Part shown: positions 45,363-56,200 of the stretch, piece after piece
Layout of the letters: each line of letters starts with the position of its first letter
Numbering within the stretch: position 1 is the first letter of the stretch
Source: Bacillota bacterium
Lineage (GTDB): Bacteria > Bacillota > Clostridia > Acetivibrionales > DSM-1351
Direction of reading: 5' to 3'
DNA: 64,000 nucleotides
NCBI GenBank assembly: GCA_023400235.1
Contig: JAEXFI010000037.1
Coordinates: 1 to 64,000, forward strand
The notes under the pieces: generated by a model
What the model saw: only the letters and a program-made list of their open reading frames with translations
Database searches by the model: none
What the model was told of the DNA's origin: nothing
Translations under genes and position numbers: made by a program

Positions 45363-45716
45363 ATGCTGAAGGTCATGCTGGTGGATGACGAGGAATGGTG
45401 TCTTGATGAGCTTTCCAAAATCCTGTCCGAAGTGGATGGGATAGAAATAACAGGCATATTTTCCAATGGAACAGAAGTACTGAAGTCCGCCATCAGAGAC
45501 GGCCCTGACATTGTTTTTATTGATGTGGAGCTTCGGGGAATATCGGGATTGGAACTGGCAGTGAAGCTTAAAAAGCAGCAAAAGGAAATCTGTGTTGTTC
45601 TTATGTCGGAAAAAGAATGCTTTGCAAAAAATGGCTTTGATATTGGGGTGGATGATTATGTATTGAAGCCCCTTCGGAAGGAGCGGATTTTAAAGGCGCT
45701 GGAACGAGCTGTGTAG
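45363..45716 (+). CDS. Stand-alone receiver-domain protein
   Basis: This 117-residue protein is only a CheY-like receiver: VDDEE, phospho-Asp in DIVFIDVELRG, a Ser in place of the usual Thr (LMSEKE) and the conserved Lys in LKPLRKE. There is no output domain. It probably acts as a phosphate shuttle or sink in the relay from the giant kinases. GGGGGG precedes the ATG and SARP-like repeats lie upstream. Confidence 0.83.
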   Translation: MLKVMLVDDEEWCLDELSKILSEVDGIEITGIFSNGTEVLKSAIRDGPDIVFIDVELRGISGLELAVKLKKQQKEICVVLMSEKECFAKNGFDIGVDDYVLKPLRKERILKALERAV

Positions 45717-45743
45717 TAGCGGCTTAGGCACAAGATAGAAAAA

Positions 45744-45764
45744 GATGCGGCTGGATGCCGCATC
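45744..45764 (+). other. Intergenic hairpin before the SLH gene
   Basis: GATGCGGC and GCCGCATC pair perfectly around TGGAT, without a T-run. It may be an mRNA stabiliser or processing site between the receiver gene and the surface-protein gene. Confidence 0.4.
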
Positions 45765-45799
45765 CATCACCATAATTTATAGAAACAGGAGGCATGTAA

Positions 45800-48700
45800 A
45801 TGTATAAGAGGAAAAATAAGATCATAGCTTATTTGGTGATTTTCTCAATGTTAGCCAGTATTTTTATGACCTTTCCTGCACCCGTATTTGCAGATGTAAC
45901 AGGTGTCGTTCTTGCTGCATCTGTAACAGCCAGTTCAGGAGTAGCAAAAGTAATTGATCCTTCGCTTACGCTGAATGGGTCGGGAAATTTAACAAGTGCA
46001 ACGGTCGTTATTGAAAGTAATTTCAGTAGCGCAAACGACAGTCTGTCCTATGGAGCAACAGGCGGATTGACAGCAAGCTATAATACCTCGACCGGGATAC
46101 TAACCGTATCAGGTTCCGCTAGTATATCGGTATACCAAGACTTCTTAAGAACGGTGGCGTTCACCACAACAAGTACCTCGGGAAGTAGAACGGTAGTCTT
46201 TTCGGTAAGCAGTACATCCAGTAATGCTGTGTATAACACTCCAACACAGCACTACTACGAGTTTGTCAGTGCGCCATCCATTACCTGGGCAGCTGCAAAG
46301 ACTGCTGCTGAGGCAAGAAGTTATAACGGTATGACAGGCTATCTGGCGACAGTCGCATCACAGTCAGAAAATGACTTTATCAAGGGACGGTGTCTGGGAG
46401 CTGGTTGGTTAGGTGCCAGTGATGCGGATACCGAGGGTGTATGGAAATGGGTTACCGGTCCGGAAAACGGTACTGTATTCTGGAATGGGGCCGTAGGAGG
46501 CTCTGCAGCAGGCGGCCTATATAATAATTGGAAATCCGGTGATGAACCCAATAATGGAGGTGCCGGTGAGGACTATCTGCATATCGTAGGACCGGCAGGA
46601 TTATGGGGCACCTATTTTGCAGGCATGTGGAACGACTTTGATGGTACAGCCACTCCTACGATATTAGGTTACATTGTAGAATACGGAAATCAGTCAATCG
46701 GTGACAGCGGTGTTTCAACCTCAGCCTTTTCGGCCTCAACAACTATTACAGTACAGTCCAAAAGCGCACCGACGGTTACTACCGGCAGTGTAAGCAGTAA
46801 CACAACTGGAGTCAGTGCTATTCTTGGCGGCAATGTGACATCTGATGGAAGTGATACGATAACAGAACGAGGGGTTTGCTATGGAACATCTGCGAATCCG
46901 AGTGTAAGCGGCAGCAAGGCCACAGCAGCAGGTACGACCGGTGCCTATACAGCGACTGCCACAGGCCTTTCTCAGGGAACGACATACCACTATAGGGCGT
47001 ATGCAATAAATAGTACGGGAACCAGCTATGGCAGCGACCTTACCTTTACTACACCCGCAAAACCCGTTGTAAGCACAAATGCAGCTTCAAGTGTCAATGT
47101 TATGAGTGCAGTACTTAATGGTAATGTAACTTCGGACGGAGACCTGACGATTAGTGAAAGGGGCTTCTATTACCATACAGCCACCAACCCAAGAACGGGC
47201 GGTATTAAGGCAACAGTTACCGGTACTACAGGTGTATTTTCCAATACGCCGACATTAAGTCCTGGTACAAGATACTATTACATTGCCTATGCAATAAATG
47301 CCTTAGGCACGACTGACGGCAGCGAGCAAAGCTTTGTCACACTGCTTGCAAACCCTGTCATCACGCTGACACCCGCTACAACCTCCATTACCGTAAGCTG
47401 GCCTGCGGTTACTAATGCCACAAGCTATGATGTTTACTGTGACGGGACACCAGTAAATGTAACAAGTACAAGCTATACAGATAATTCATTGAATCCGGAC
47501 ACATCTCATACTTACAGAGTAGTTGCAAAAAATGCCATATCGGCATCTGTGGGTGATATAGCCTCCTCCAAATATACGCTGGCAGCAGCACCGGAGATTA
47601 CAGGTGCGGTTACAAAGCAGGATGGCTCGGTTGTTTTGACAATAGACAAGGCCGGAAATTCGGCGGCTACTACGTACCTTATTGAAAAATCAAAGCAATC
47701 TGACTTTTCAAGCGGTGTAACGACGGTTCAAAACTATCTGACCATCGGCGGAACAGCTGTAACAGTATCAAAGAATAGCTCTAATGAGAGCTTGGGCGTA
47801 TTGCCCGCCACAACTTACTATTTCCGTATCAAGGCCCAAAATGGCGATAGCGTGGGAACCGTTTATTACACTACCGCATACGGCAGACTTACAGTGCCTG
47901 AGATACCTGTGATTTCAACGCTTACTCCCCAGTTTGATCCCGATGGCTACGCAATAAAGCAAATAAAGATTGACTGGAATGCGATTCCCGGAGCAACTAC
48001 TTATGATGTTTTTGATGCCAGCGGTACTTTTATCGCTTCTGTACCGGCGGGAACCACCACATATACCCATAAGACTAACGTTTCCTCAAGCGGCGGTCTT
48101 ATACCCAATACACTGTACGGCTACAAAGTTGTTTCCAGAAATGCCGGAGCTCCTGGTGTATATGATGACGGATGCAGTGTGTATTCTGGAAGCTCAAGTG
48201 ATGTAACATTGGCCACAACGCCTGATACCGATGAAATGAAGGCCTTGGCCAATGGAAATGTAACCTTGAAGGTTGATGAAAAAGACAATCCTGGTACTAC
48301 GGAGTATTATGTGGAAAAATCAACAAATCCTACCTTTGCAGGTGCAAGTATGGCAGTAAACTGGACAAATCCAGGTAATGACCATCTTTTGACGGTTACA
48401 GGGCTGGATCGTGGGACAATCTATTATTTCCGCGTAAAAGCAAGAAACAGCCATAATGACGAAACCGTATATGGAAGCATAGTAGGCTCCATAAGCACCA
48501 TTCCTGACAATATTGCAAGTGCACCGATCGTTTCGGTCATATCCACTTCGCAGCTTAATATTTCATGGACTGCCGTAACGGGCGCCACATCCTATGATAT
48601 CTTTTATAGCGATGGGACCTTCTTTAAAAATGTCACAGGGACATCAACCAGCGAAACGGGCCTTGCACCCAATACGCCCAGACAATATTATATCAAAGGC

Positions 48701-51700
48701 AAAAGCTCCAGCGGTGTAAGCTTGGTCCAAAGCCCTACCTCCATCATAAAGCACACCTTGGCTGCAAAGCCTGACCTGACCCTGATACCTCAAGCCAATG
48801 GTGACATCAAGATGGAAATTATTGCAAATGCGAATGCGACGGGAGCACAGTATTATATTGAATACAGCCAGACCGCTGATTTTTCAAGTGCATCAAGCTC
48901 CGCATATGCTGTGACCACAACAAGAACAGCATCAGGACTTTTAAAGGGTACCACCTATTATTTCCGTGTAAAGGCCAGGAATGGTGACAGTGTTGAAACG
49001 GCATATTCCACCGGGAAGAGTGCCATCACAGCCTTGGATATCCCTGTAATTAATATGGGAACACCTTCTGTGGAGGGGACAAACCATAAAGTGGAAATTG
49101 GATGGGTGGCAGTTATAGGCGCTGTCAATTACAAAGTATATCGTGATGGCACATTGTTGGGAACCATGTCGGGGACAAGCTATACCGATACTGACCTTAA
49201 GGCCAACAAAGTGTACTTGTATACCGTAACAGCTGTAAATGCAGCAGGGGAGAGCCTGCCTTCAAGCAGTCGCTCCGTCCGCACTCTGGCTGAGTATCCT
49301 GCAGCTGTAATCGGATTTGATAAAACCGTTAATTCCTTCCGATTGAATTTGACACCGCACAGCCTTGTTGCAAACAGCCAAAAATACAGGTTAATTATTA
49401 AAAAATCTGCCGACAATAGCATTGCGAGATCCCTTTCATGGTCAAGCGATTTATCCTATGAGATAACAGCCCTTGAACCGGGTTTGCAGTACGATGTTTA
49501 TGTGGATGTGCGAAATACTGACGACATTGCCCGCAGTGAACAGAAGATGCTGACCCTGTACTGCAACCGCCCTGTGGACGGTGTTATCACAAATGATGAA
49601 GATGTCCTTTATAAAGATGCGGCAGACAGAAAATTTGAAATAAAGCTGAAAGTGTGGGATCCGGATGCAGATACGGTTACAGTAACGGCAACTATTGCAG
49701 GACTGACAAGAACCGTTGCAATCGTTGCTCCTGCAACCTCACCGGCAGCGGCAAATGTGACACTGGCATGGGATATTTACTCGTTGCCGGAGGGCACATA
49801 TACCAATGTTCCGGTCACAATATCCGACGGAAATGATTCCACTGTAACTAGAACATATATCAAGACCCTCACAGTAGATAAAACACCACCTGTCATAACC
49901 CTTGCAGGAACGGCAGTTGTTGTTCTTGAAACAGGAGTCACATATACAGATGCTGGTGCGACTGTAACAGGTGATAACGGTGACGGCGTTGCCATCAGTG
50001 GAGCAGATGAAATTGACACAGACACCGAAGGTACATATACAGTTACTTATACTGCAGAGGACGCTGCCGGAAACATAACGGTTATAACCCGTACAGTCAT
50101 AGTTGTAAAAAATATATCTTCAGAGACGCTGAGCCTGAATATTCCTGAAAACGGTATAGGAAATGGCTCAGCAGTATTGGGCGGCGGTATAAGCACCCTT
50201 GGATCAGATGCGGTGCTGGCTGACCATGGCTTTGCATATAGCACAGCAAGCTTTACAGACATTGCAGCAGTTGGTGTTACATCTGAATCCTTAGGCTCAA
50301 AGAATAATTTAAATAACTTTGTAAAGGCTATAGGCGGACTTGCTCCGGAGACAACGTATTATGTAAGAACGTATGTCAAGAAGTCGGATAACAGCATTGT
50401 AATGAGTGAAGAGAAAAGCTTTACCACACTTGCTGCTGATGCATCTGCAATAAGCGTATTTTTTAACGCTGACAAATATACAGTTAATGAGGGTGTCGGA
50501 AGCATTACGATCACCGTAGAACGCAGCGGTGATATAGATAGTGCGATTAGTGTAGATTGTGCTCTCACAGGAGGCACTGCCACAGGAGCGACCGCAGTAG
50601 GTCCCGGAGTCGATTTTACAGTTGATGCTTTGACGGCAACGCTGAATTTTGATCCGAACGAGGTTTCAAAGACGTTTGTTGTAAGTATTGTGGATGATTC
50701 TGCATATGAACCGGACGAAACAGCAATATTTACACTCGGGAATGCAACCGGCGGCGCTGCAATTGTTTATGGTACGACTACACTTACTCTTATAAGCGAG
50801 GATCCTAAGCCGGTACCAAGCAGCAGTAAACTAATCACAGCCTTCAAGCTGGCAGGCATTCATGGCACCATTGATGACACAGATTCCATTACAGGAGCTA
50901 TTAGTCTGACAGTACCCTATGGCACAGACCTGAGTAACCTGGTACCTGAAATACTTACAATTTCCGATGATGCTGAAATATCACCGGAAAGCAATATGGC
51001 AAGGGATTTTAGTGCTCCAATTGCGTATACAGTGACCGCAGAGGACGGAAGTACCAGACGATATATAGTAACAGTTTCTGTAGCACTGCAATCCAGCATA
51101 AACACGCTCGATAACATTGTTATAAAAAACATAAGTGACGACACGTTGCCTATGCTGCCATCGTTTTCTACAGATACTACCGAGTATGAAATCAATGTCG
51201 CAGCGGATGTTGATACGATCAGTCTTGATACAATAAAAAGCAGCTCAGATTCTTCAATTGTGGTAAAAGTTAATGGCGTTACCGATAACAGTTTAGACTC
51301 AATAAATTTGGCATATGGCACCAATATTATTACAATTGAAGTAACGGCTGCAAACGGTGTAAAGAAAACTTATACCATTACGGTGGTACGCGCGCCGCAA
51401 GGCACGAACTCCAATAGCAATCTTGTAAGCATTGCAATAACAAATGGCACGCTCAATCCTGCTTTTGCTCAAAATACCATAGACTATACAGTAAATGTGC
51501 CAAATGCAACAAATACGATGTCAGTGATTCCAACACTCTCAAATCCCAATGCATCCTACGTCATTATTGCAAATGGGCAAGTGGTGGCATCGGGTGCAGT
51601 TGTAGCGCTTAATGTGGGCGCAAATGTTTTTGCTATTACCGTGACGGCTACCGATGGAACCCATAAGACCTATGCTATATCCGTAAGCAGAGCGGACGTG

Positions 51701-53029
51701 GCTTCAGGTGGAACGGGTGGAACAGGCGGAACAGGCGGATCTGGCAGCGCAACGGTTGCGCAGAATATCACAACCTCCAAAGTGCCGGTTGTGGTCAACG
51801 GTACAACAATCAATGCCGGTGTACTGACGACAGAGACCAAGGCCGATGGAAAATCCAGAGTGACAGTTACCGTGGATTCGCAAATGGTAAAAGCCCAGCT
51901 TGACAAAGTGGGTGAAAATGCGATAATCGTTGTTCCCATATCCGGAGATCATGAATCCAAGACTGGTGTACTGACAGGAAAAATGATAAAGGATATGGAA
52001 GGCAAAACGGCTAACCTGGAGATCAAAACAGATAATATTACCTATGTAGTACCTGCAAAGGAAATTAATATTGATGATGTCTCGGCGCAGCTTGGAACAA
52101 ATATAAGTCTCGCCGCTATAAATATCAGCATCACAATAGAGGCGGCTTCAGAGGAACGGGTCCAGGTTGTAAAGAATACGGCTGAAGCTGATAAATTCAG
52201 CATTGTTGTGCCGCCTGTAGAATTTACCATTACGGCTGAGCATAATGGCAGGACAGTCAGCGTTAACAGCTTTAACACGTATGTAGAGCGTATTGTTGCA
52301 ATACCTGAGGGTATAGAGCCAAATAAAATAACAACAGGTGTTGTTATTGATCCGGACAGAACCGTAAGGCATGTGCCAACCAGAGTTACAGTTATCGACG
52401 GCAAATACTATGCAGTCATCAATAGCTTAACCAACAGTACCTACACTGTCGTATGGCACCCATTGGAATTCAAGGATGCAGCCAACAACTGGGCAAAGGA
52501 CGCTGTCAATGACATGGGTTCCAGAATGGTTATTAGTGGCATTGGAAATGGCCTGTTTGAGCCTGGCAGAGATATCACCCGCGCTGAATTTGCAGCGATT
52601 ATTGTAAGAGGACTTGGGCTGAAGCCCGGAACCGGAAAGAACTCCTTCTCTGATGTCAGCTCATCAGCATGGTATAGCAAGTATATCCAGACAGCTGCCG
52701 AATACGGAATCATTGCAGGCTACGGTAATGGTAAATTTGGCCCTATGGATAAAATCACCCGTGAACAGGCAATGACCATGATAGCAAGAGCGATGAAGAT
52801 CACAGGGCTCAAGTCAGGACTTGCACAAGGTGACATTGATACATTGCTGGCAGGCTTCGGAGATTCGGAACAAGCTGCTTCATGGGCAAAAGAAAACATA
52901 GCAGCCTGCGTCAAGACAAGTATTGTATCAGGTAAGAATGGAAAGCTGCTTGCGCCGAAGGATGAAATCACAAGAGCTGAGGTTGCTGTGATTGTGAGAA
53001 AGCTGCTGCAAAAATCAAATCTGATATAA
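45800..53029 (+). CDS. Giant secreted SLH-anchored protein with C-type lectin-like and fibronectin-III domains
   Basis: This 2409-residue protein has a signal peptide ending near PVFADV. A C-type lectin-like domain (about 147-297) follows, with WLGASDADTEGVWKW, DEPNN and MWND matching the sugar/calcium loop pattern. Next are many fibronectin-III-like repeats (320-1165), a DUF5011 Ig-like domain (1364-1435), a Calx-beta domain (1550-1670), two cadherin-like beta sandwiches (1770-1963), a Gly-Thr linker (near 1970) and three SLH domains (2224-2409). It is probably a carbohydrate-binding adhesin on the cell wall. AGGAGG precedes the ATG. Its location between the two giant kinases suggests that they control it. 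Confidence 0.88.
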   Translation: MYKRKNKIIAYLVIFSMLASIFMTFPAPVFADVTGVVLAASVTASSGVAKVIDPSLTLNGSGNLTSATVVIESNFSSANDSLSYGATGGLTASYNTSTGILTVSGSASISVYQDFLRTVAFTTTSTSGSRTVVFSVSSTSSNAVYNTPTQHYYEFVSAPSITWAAAKTAAEARSYNGMTGYLATVASQSENDFIKGRCLGAGWLGASDADTEGVWKWVTGPENGTVFWNGAVGGSAAGGLYNNWKSGDEPNNGGAGEDYLHIVGPAGLWGTYFAGMWNDFDGTATPTILGYIVEYGNQSIGDSGVSTSAFSASTTITVQSKSAPTVTTGSVSSNTTGVSAILGGNVTSDGSDTITERGVCYGTSANPSVSGSKATAAGTTGAYTATATGLSQGTTYHYRAYAINSTGTSYGSDLTFTTPAKPVVSTNAASSVNVMSAVLNGNVTSDGDLTISERGFYYHTATNPRTGGIKATVTGTTGVFSNTPTLSPGTRYYYIAYAINALGTTDGSEQSFVTLLANPVITLTPATTSITVSWPAVTNATSYDVYCDGTPVNVTSTSYTDNSLNPDTSHTYRVVAKNAISASVGDIASSKYTLAAAPEITGAVTKQDGSVVLTIDKAGNSAATTYLIEKSKQSDFSSGVTTVQNYLTIGGTAVTVSKNSSNESLGVLPATTYYFRIKAQNGDSVGTVYYTTAYGRLTVPEIPVISTLTPQFDPDGYAIKQIKIDWNAIPGATTYDVFDASGTFIASVPAGTTTYTHKTNVSSSGGLIPNTLYGYKVVSRNAGAPGVYDDGCSVYSGSSSDVTLATTPDTDEMKALANGNVTLKVDEKDNPGTTEYYVEKSTNPTFAGASMAVNWTNPGNDHLLTVTGLDRGTIYYFRVKARNSHNDETVYGSIVGSISTIPDNIASAPIVSVISTSQLNISWTAVTGATSYDIFYSDGTFFKNVTGTSTSETGLAPNTPRQYYIKGKSSSGVSLVQSPTSIIKHTLAAKPDLTLIPQANGDIKMEIIANANATGAQYYIEYSQTADFSSASSSAYAVTTTRTASGLLKGTTYYFRVKARNGDSVETAYSTGKSAITALDIPVINMGTPSVEGTNHKVEIGWVAVIGAVNYKVYRDGTLLGTMSGTSYTDTDLKANKVYLYTVTAVNAAGESLPSSSRSVRTLAEYPAAVIGFDKTVNSFRLNLTPHSLVANSQKYRLIIKKSADNSIARSLSWSSDLSYEITALEPGLQYDVYVDVRNTDDIARSEQKMLTLYCNRPVDGVITNDEDVLYKDAADRKFEIKLKVWDPDADTVTVTATIAGLTRTVAIVAPATSPAAANVTLAWDIYSLPEGTYTNVPVTISDGNDSTVTRTYIKTLTVDKTPPVITLAGTAVVVLETGVTYTDAGATVTGDNGDGVAISGADEIDTDTEGTYTVTYTAEDAAGNITVITRTVIVVKNISSETLSLNIPENGIGNGSAVLGGGISTLGSDAVLADHGFAYSTASFTDIAAVGVTSESLGSKNNLNNFVKAIGGLAPETTYYVRTYVKKSDNSIVMSEEKSFTTLAADASAISVFFNADKYTVNEGVGSITITVERSGDIDSAISVDCALTGGTATGATAVGPGVDFTVDALTATLNFDPNEVSKTFVVSIVDDSAYEPDETAIFTLGNATGGAAIVYGTTTLTLISEDPKPVPSSSKLITAFKLAGIHGTIDDTDSITGAISLTVPYGTDLSNLVPEILTISDDAEISPESNMARDFSAPIAYTVTAEDGSTRRYIVTVSVALQSSINTLDNIVIKNISDDTLPMLPSFSTDTTEYEINVAADVDTISLDTIKSSSDSSIVVKVNGVTDNSLDSINLAYGTNIITIEVTAANGVKKTYTITVVRAPQGTNSNSNLVSIAITNGTLNPAFAQNTIDYTVNVPNATNTMSVIPTLSNPNASYVIIANGQVVASGAVVALNVGANVFAITVTATDGTHKTYAISVSRADVASGGTGGTGGTGGSGSATVAQNITTSKVPVVVNGTTINAGVLTTETKADGKSRVTVTVDSQMVKAQLDKVGENAIIVVPISGDHESKTGVLTGKMIKDMEGKTANLEIKTDNITYVVPAKEINIDDVSAQLGTNISLAAINISITIEAASEERVQVVKNTAEADKFSIVVPPVEFTITAEHNGRTVSVNSFNTYVERIVAIPEGIEPNKITTGVVIDPDRTVRHVPTRVTVIDGKYYAVINSLTNSTYTVVWHPLEFKDAANNWAKDAVNDMGSRMVISGIGNGLFEPGRDITRAEFAAIIVRGLGLKPGTGKNSFSDVSSSAWYSKYIQTAAEYGIIAGYGNGKFGPMDKITREQAMTMIARAMKITGLKSGLAQGDIDTLLAGFGDSEQAASWAKENIAACVKTSIVSGKNGKLLAPKDEITRAEVAVIVRKLLQKSNLI

Positions 53030-53079
53030 ACTTGCAGTGAAGTACGTGAGAAACAGAAATTAAATAAACGTAAAAGCAC

Positions 53080-53115
53080 AAAAACCTGCCCTTCATGAAC
53101 GAGGGCAGGTTTTTT
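53080..53115 (+). terminator. Terminator of the lectin-like SLH gene
   Basis: AAAAACCTGCCCT and AGGGCAGGTTTTT form a perfect 13-bp stem around a 9-base loop, ending in a T-run. Confidence 0.85.
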
Positions 53116-53194
53116 ATGCTTTTCGACTTCATAAGATGTATTAGTAAGAGGTTTAGAATGGAGAATGAACCAGAAAAAATATATATAAAATCTT

Positions 53195-53225
53195 AAAAAA
53201 GATGGCGAAAGCGGCCGTCTTTTTT
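53195..53225 (+). terminator. Second terminator, copy of the one at 45251
   Basis: AAAAAAGATGGC and GCCGTCTTTTTT around GAAAGCG. The stretch from here through the direct repeats is closely similar to 45247-45307, so it was duplicated. Confidence 0.72.
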
Positions 53226-53228
53226 GTA

Positions 53229-53249
53229 TTTGTAGAGAGTTTGTAGAGC
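53229..53249 (+). promoter_or_regulatory. 11-bp-phased direct repeats, SARP-type activator site (copy 2)
   Basis: TTTGTAGAGA (53229-53238) and TTTGTAGAGC (53240-53249), exactly 11 bp apart, about 51-71 bases before kinase 2. TAAAAT lies about 8-10 bases downstream as a possible -10. Confidence 0.6.
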
Positions 53250-53299
53250 GGTATTTTGTAAAATAATCTTTAAAACAAAAAGGAAGTTGAGATTTTTTT

Positions 53300-56200
53300 A
53301 TGCAGATGAAGAAAAGGAAGCAAAAACTCATGTATATAGTCCTTGCCGTATTCCTAATAATTTCGTTAATTCTGATTCAGGTCTATGAAGCATCCCTTGT
53401 CAAAGACCAGCCCACTGCAAAAGCTGGGGTGCTTGATTTGGGAGACTGGAATTTCAAGAAGGATGGAATCCTGTCCCTCGACGGAGAATGGGAGTTTTAC
53501 TGGAACAAGCTGCTGACTAGTGAGGACTTTTACAAGGGAACGGAAAAGCTACAGCCCAATGCTTATGTAAAGGTACCCGGTGTGTGGAACAGCTACCGTG
53601 TCGATGGGAAAAAGCTTCCGGGAGAGGGATATGCGACCTATCGCCTGCGGATAAAAAATGATGCTGCAGATACGGAAAGAGGCCTAAAAGTGGCAAACCT
53701 GTCCACAGCCTATAAGCTGATCGTAGCTGATAAGACTATTGCGGTCAACGGAAGCGTAAACAGCATTTCGGAAGGAGCAAGAGCCGAATACAGGCCACAA
53801 GCGGTGATGTACAGGAATACCTCCGGGGATTACGAAATTATACTTCAGATTTCTAATTATGTCTATGCAAGAGGCGGATTGTGGTATTCCATTTATATGG
53901 GGACGGACCGTCAAATACAAAACATGAAGGAAAACACATCAAGAAGGGAAATGGTTATTTTTGGCGGCGTTCTTATGATGCTTCTGTACCATCTGGCAAT
54001 TTACAGGTTTCTCAGAAAAAACATATCCATCCTCTACTATGTACTGATGCTGCTGATTATTGCGGCAAGGATTCCTGTGACCGGCGAATATTTAATCTCC
54101 GATATTTTTAGAATATCCGGAATCCGGCCCCTTGTGGTGATTGAATATCTCACCATATGCTGGGCGCCCATTACCTGGCTGCTTTTTTTAAATCGTTTTT
54201 ACCCCGAGGAAATTTCAAATCGGGTTGTCAAGGGAGCCGCATACACCGGAGCTTTATTCACAGCCTTTACTTTGGCTGCGCCTATCCGCATTTTCACGGC
54301 CTGCCTGCCGGCTTATGAGCTTATGGTGGTGGTGCTGTTCGTTTATACTTTTGTACGCTTTACCGCTGCCGTTTCCAGGCGACGGGAGGGCGTAATACTG
54401 ATGCTGTTTGCAACCGCCGCCTTTTTTGCAACCTTTGTCAATGACGCTCTATACCAGGCAAACCTGATTAGCAGCCGGTCGGGAGGAATATTCGGCTTCT
54501 CTGCCTTTATCATAATATTTATTCAGGCTTATGTCCTGGCGGCGCAGTTTTCAAATACCTATTACGAGGTGGCGGAGCTGTCGGGGAAACTGCTTTCATT
54601 GGACCGTCTCAAGGATGAATTCCTGGCCAATACCTCCCATGAGCTGAGAACACCGCTTAACGGGATTATCAATATCACAAATTCCGTCATGGAAAGCAGC
54701 AGCGGAAAGCTGGATGAGGTCCATCGCCAGAATCTCCAGGTGGTGGTATCGTCCGCCAAAAGACTGCATAACCTCATTAATGATATCCTGGACATCTCCA
54801 GCCTAAAAGAGGGAGAAATCCGTCTGAAAATACAACCTGTGGATTTGCACTCTGTTGTAGGGTTGACGCTGTATGAGCTGGAACGTCAGAAAAATGGAAA
54901 GGAAATAAGCTTAGTTAATGACATCTCTGAGGAAATCCCTCCCATTGATGCGGATGTAGAGCGCCTGCGTCAGATATTTTATAATCTGATTGGGAATGCC
55001 CTCAAATTTACCCGGCATGGGAAAATTGAGGTTGGCGCATCCGTCCGGCAGGATAAAGCTGAGGTGTGGATTGAGGATACGGGCTGCGGCATCCCCCGGG
55101 ATAGGCTGGAGGATATCTTTAAGCCATTTTACCAGGTGGACTCCACTGAAACCAGGGAGGCAGGCGGAACAGGACTTGGGCTTTCCATCACCAAAACCCT
55201 GGTGGAGCTTCACGGGGGAAATATCCTGGTAAGCTCTGAGGAAGGAAAAGGAAGCCGATTCACTTTCACTCTGCCTGTCAGCAAGGAGCATAAGAACCCT
55301 GTCCATGTAGAAAGCGTAACAATCTCTACCGGCGAAATACAAGCAGTTTCCGGCATGACGACCTCCGGTGAAAGGGAGAAAAGGCCCTATTCCATTTTGG
55401 CGGCGGATGATGATCCTGCAAGTCTTACGGCATTGTTCAACATCCTTGACAACGAAGGCTATTACGTCAAAGCCGTGATGAGCGGAGAGGAAGTCCTAAA
55501 GGAACTGGATGGACTGAATCGCTACAATCTTGTAATCCTGGATGTGATGATGCCCAAAATATCCGGCTATGAGGTGCTGAGGAAAATCCGCATGCGCTTC
55601 CAGCCTATGGACATTCCGGTGCTGATGCTTACGGCAAAGGCAAGACCGGAGGATTATCAGGCAGGCTTTGAGGCAGGAGCCAACGATTATCTGGCAAAGC
55701 CCTTTGAAGCCTTGGAGCTGAAAGCAAGGGTGCATACTCTTGCACAATTAAAGGAATCGGTAAGCAGCGTGGTGGAGACGGAACTGTCCTTTTTGCAGGC
55801 ACAAATCAAGCCCCACTTTATTTACAACTCACTGAGTGTCATTGCCGCCCTTACCTCGGAAACGCCTCAAAAAGCGAAGGAGCTTCTGTATGACCTTACC
55901 GATTATTTGAGGGGAAGCTTCCGCTTTAACAATTATAACGGCATGGTGCCCCTTTTGGAGGAGCTGGAGACGGTGAAGGCCTATATCGCCATCGAAAAGG
56001 CACGGTTTCAGGATAAGCTGGAGGTAACCTATGACATCGATGAGCGCATTAACCTGCTGGTTCCCATGCTGACCATCCAGCCCATTGTAGAAAATGCCGT
56101 GCGCCATGGCCTTTTTTCAAAGCCCGAGGGAGGCCATGTGAGCCTGAAGGTTTACAGCGAAGAAGCAGCCGTTATCATTCGGGTGGAGGACAACGGCTGC

